A stretch of DNA of 6,704 nt from an uncultured Clostridia bacterium (lineage in GTDB: Bacteria > Bacillota > Clostridia > Oscillospirales > Acutalibacteraceae): the NCBI GenBank assembly GCA_947629295.1, contig CANRDH010000086.1, positions 1-6,704 of the forward strand, written 5' to 3'. Position numbers and translations under genes: made by a program. This document shows positions 5,576 to 6,704 of the stretch, in pieces. Numbering within the stretch: the stretch's first letter is position 1; every line of letters begins with the position of its first letter. The notes under the pieces were generated by a model, which was not told the origin of the DNA, did no database searches, and saw only the letters and a list, made by a program, of their open reading frames with translations.

Positions 5576-6691
5576 TTAACTACAAATTTTTTCTAACTGT
5601 AATCTTTTAAGATCCATGGATGAATGTACATAGGTGTCAAGCGTAACTGAAACATTGGAATGTCCGAGAATTTCACTCAGTGTTTTTATATCCACCCCTG
5701 CCTCAATACAACGTGTAGCAAACGTGTGTCTGAGTGCATGAAAATTAATTGGTGCGATATTACATTCTTTCAGAGTCCTATGATATCGGTATTCAAACGA
5801 TCTCGGACTGACAAAAACGCTCTTATCTGAAACAACATACTCTGAAAAGCATTTTTCCTTTACAGTATATAATAACGGAAAAAGTTTCGATGGTATAGGA
5901 ATATCGCGTATAGATGCCTTTGTTTTTGGCTTATCTATAATCAATATTGATTTTGATATAATACTTTTATCAGTATTATCAACCCTTGCAACTGTTGCTC
6001 TGATATGAATAACCTTATTTTCAAAATCAATATTTTCCCATTTTAATGCACAAACCTCGCCTATTCTTAAACCACAGTATAATGACAGTAATATCCCCAA
6101 ATTTGATAAATTTAGATTGCGAATTAAATATTCCTCATATTGTTTTTGTTGAACAACGGATAAAACAGGAATATCTTTCTTTTCGACAGAAGGCTTTATT
6201 ATTTTTGTTCTGAATGGGGAACATAACTGCTCTTCAACTGCAAATTTTAATACAGAAGAAATAATTATCATAATACTTCTCACATAAGATGCAGCCAATC
6301 CGTTTTTTCCGTTTAGTCTGCCGTTATTCATCTTGTATTCGGCATAATTATTCAAATAAGTGGCTGTAATGTCTTTTAGCTTTACACTTCCAATATCGGG
6401 TATAATGTGCCTGTTTATCAAAAAATCATATTTGGATTTTGTCGCACCCTTTTGAGATAGACTGTTGTGTTGCTGCCATAAAATTACAACATCCCCGAAC
6501 GTCTTACATCCTTCTGACGAAAGGTTTACATAGTTATTTTTTATTGCTTCTATCAGCTTTTTCTTAACTTCGCCATATGTTTTTCCATATACGGAACAAT
6601 ATCCGGATTTACCTGTATTTGCCTTATTTTTATAGCGTCCTTCCCATCTGCCGTCTTTTCTTTTTCTGATGTTATCTCCTCTTCTTGGCAT
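5576..6691 (-). CDS. Site-specific tyrosine recombinase (ICE/phage-type integrase)
   Basis: This 371-residue enzyme cuts and rejoins DNA at specific sites through a phosphotyrosine intermediate, and it has the usual length for Tn916/phage-type integrases. The N-terminus (NIRKRKDGRWEGRY, 7-20) is the arm-binding type common in Firmicute elements. A helical core-binding domain follows at about 64-160, then the catalytic domain (about 175-365). The catalytic residues are intact: Arg209 in GLRIGE, a Lys in PKTKAS (256 or 258), HALRH with His318 and Arg321, His344 in GHSNVS, and Tyr354 in LDTYVH. The ATG at 6691 follows AGGAGA at 6704-6699 at 7 bases, so the gene is complete. No excisionase or other mobile-element gene lies in the window. 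It is separated by 278 bp from the kinase operon on the same strand and is probably unrelated to it in function. It may mark the end of an integrated element. Confidence 0.95.
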   Translation of the reverse strand: MPRRGDNIRKRKDGRWEGRYKNKANTGKSGYCSVYGKTYGEVKKKLIEAIKNNYVNLSSEGCKTFGDVVILWQQHNSLSQKGATKSKYDFLINRHIIPDIGSVKLKDITATYLNNYAEYKMNNGRLNGKNGLAASYVRSIMIIISSVLKFAVEEQLCSPFRTKIIKPSVEKKDIPVLSVVQQKQYEEYLIRNLNLSNLGILLSLYCGLRIGEVCALKWENIDFENKVIHIRATVARVDNTDKSIISKSILIIDKPKTKASIRDIPIPSKLFPLLYTVKEKCFSEYVVSDKSVFVSPRSFEYRYHRTLKECNIAPINFHALRHTFATRCIEAGVDIKTLSEILGHSNVSVTLDTYVHSSMDLKRLQLEKICS

Positions 6692-6698
6692 ATAATTT

Positions 6699-6704
6699 TC
6701 TCCT
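6699..6704 (-). promoter_or_regulatory. Ribosome binding site of the integrase
   Basis: AGGAGA at the very edge of the window lies 7 bases before ATG 6691-6689 and confirms the start. Any promoter lies outside the window. Confidence 0.8.

Overview
The window is AT-rich, and every credible gene lies on the minus strand, so transcription runs from high to low coordinates. Low GC, short intergenic gaps, strong AGGAGG-type ribosome binding sites, a Tn916/ICE-type tyrosine integrase and a PP2C/Hanks-kinase/FHA cassette carrying 'ETTxL' motifs all suggest a Clostridia-class Firmicute. A Ruminococcaceae/Oscillospiraceae-like gut anaerobe is my best guess, by inference only.

Layout in transcription order. 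(1) 6691-5576 is a complete tyrosine recombinase whose stop codon is followed at once by a tandem 12-bp direct repeat. (2) 5575-5298 is a 278-bp AT-rich non-coding leader. It holds a possible promoter overlapped by a perfect palindrome, plus two further inverted repeats upstream of the next gene. (3) 5297 to the left edge is a tight run of six genes with gaps of 24, 14, 17 and 24 bp and a final 1-bp overlap. They encode a membrane-anchored degenerate trypsin-fold/FHA protein, a PP2C phosphatase, a membrane Ser/Thr kinase with a TPR-like outer domain, a single-pass protein with ET[T/S] motifs, a small four-helix membrane protein, and the N-terminus of an exported protein cut by the window edge.

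The operon reads as a self-contained Ser/Thr phosphorylation circuit at the membrane. The kinase would phosphorylate Thr residues in 'ETTxL'-type motifs, the PP2C enzyme would remove the phosphate, and the FHA domain would read it. The motifs occur as two exact copies (plus a decayed third) just before the FHA domain of the first gene, and again in the cytoplasmic tail of the fourth gene product. This recalls the GarA/OdhI switch of actinobacteria, here in a transmembrane form. The outer domain of the FHA protein looks like a trypsin/HtrA fold in which all three catalytic residues are replaced (His to Gln, Asp to Asn, Ser to Val), so it is probably a binding or sensing module rather than a protease. 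What the circuit controls is not visible; the answer may lie in the genes to the left of the window.

Three start codons were chosen from ribosome binding sites: ATG at 1192 and GTG at 634 are preferred over longer frames, and the phosphatase appears to start with TTG at 3740. I saw no tRNA, rRNA, CRISPR array or insertion sequence.
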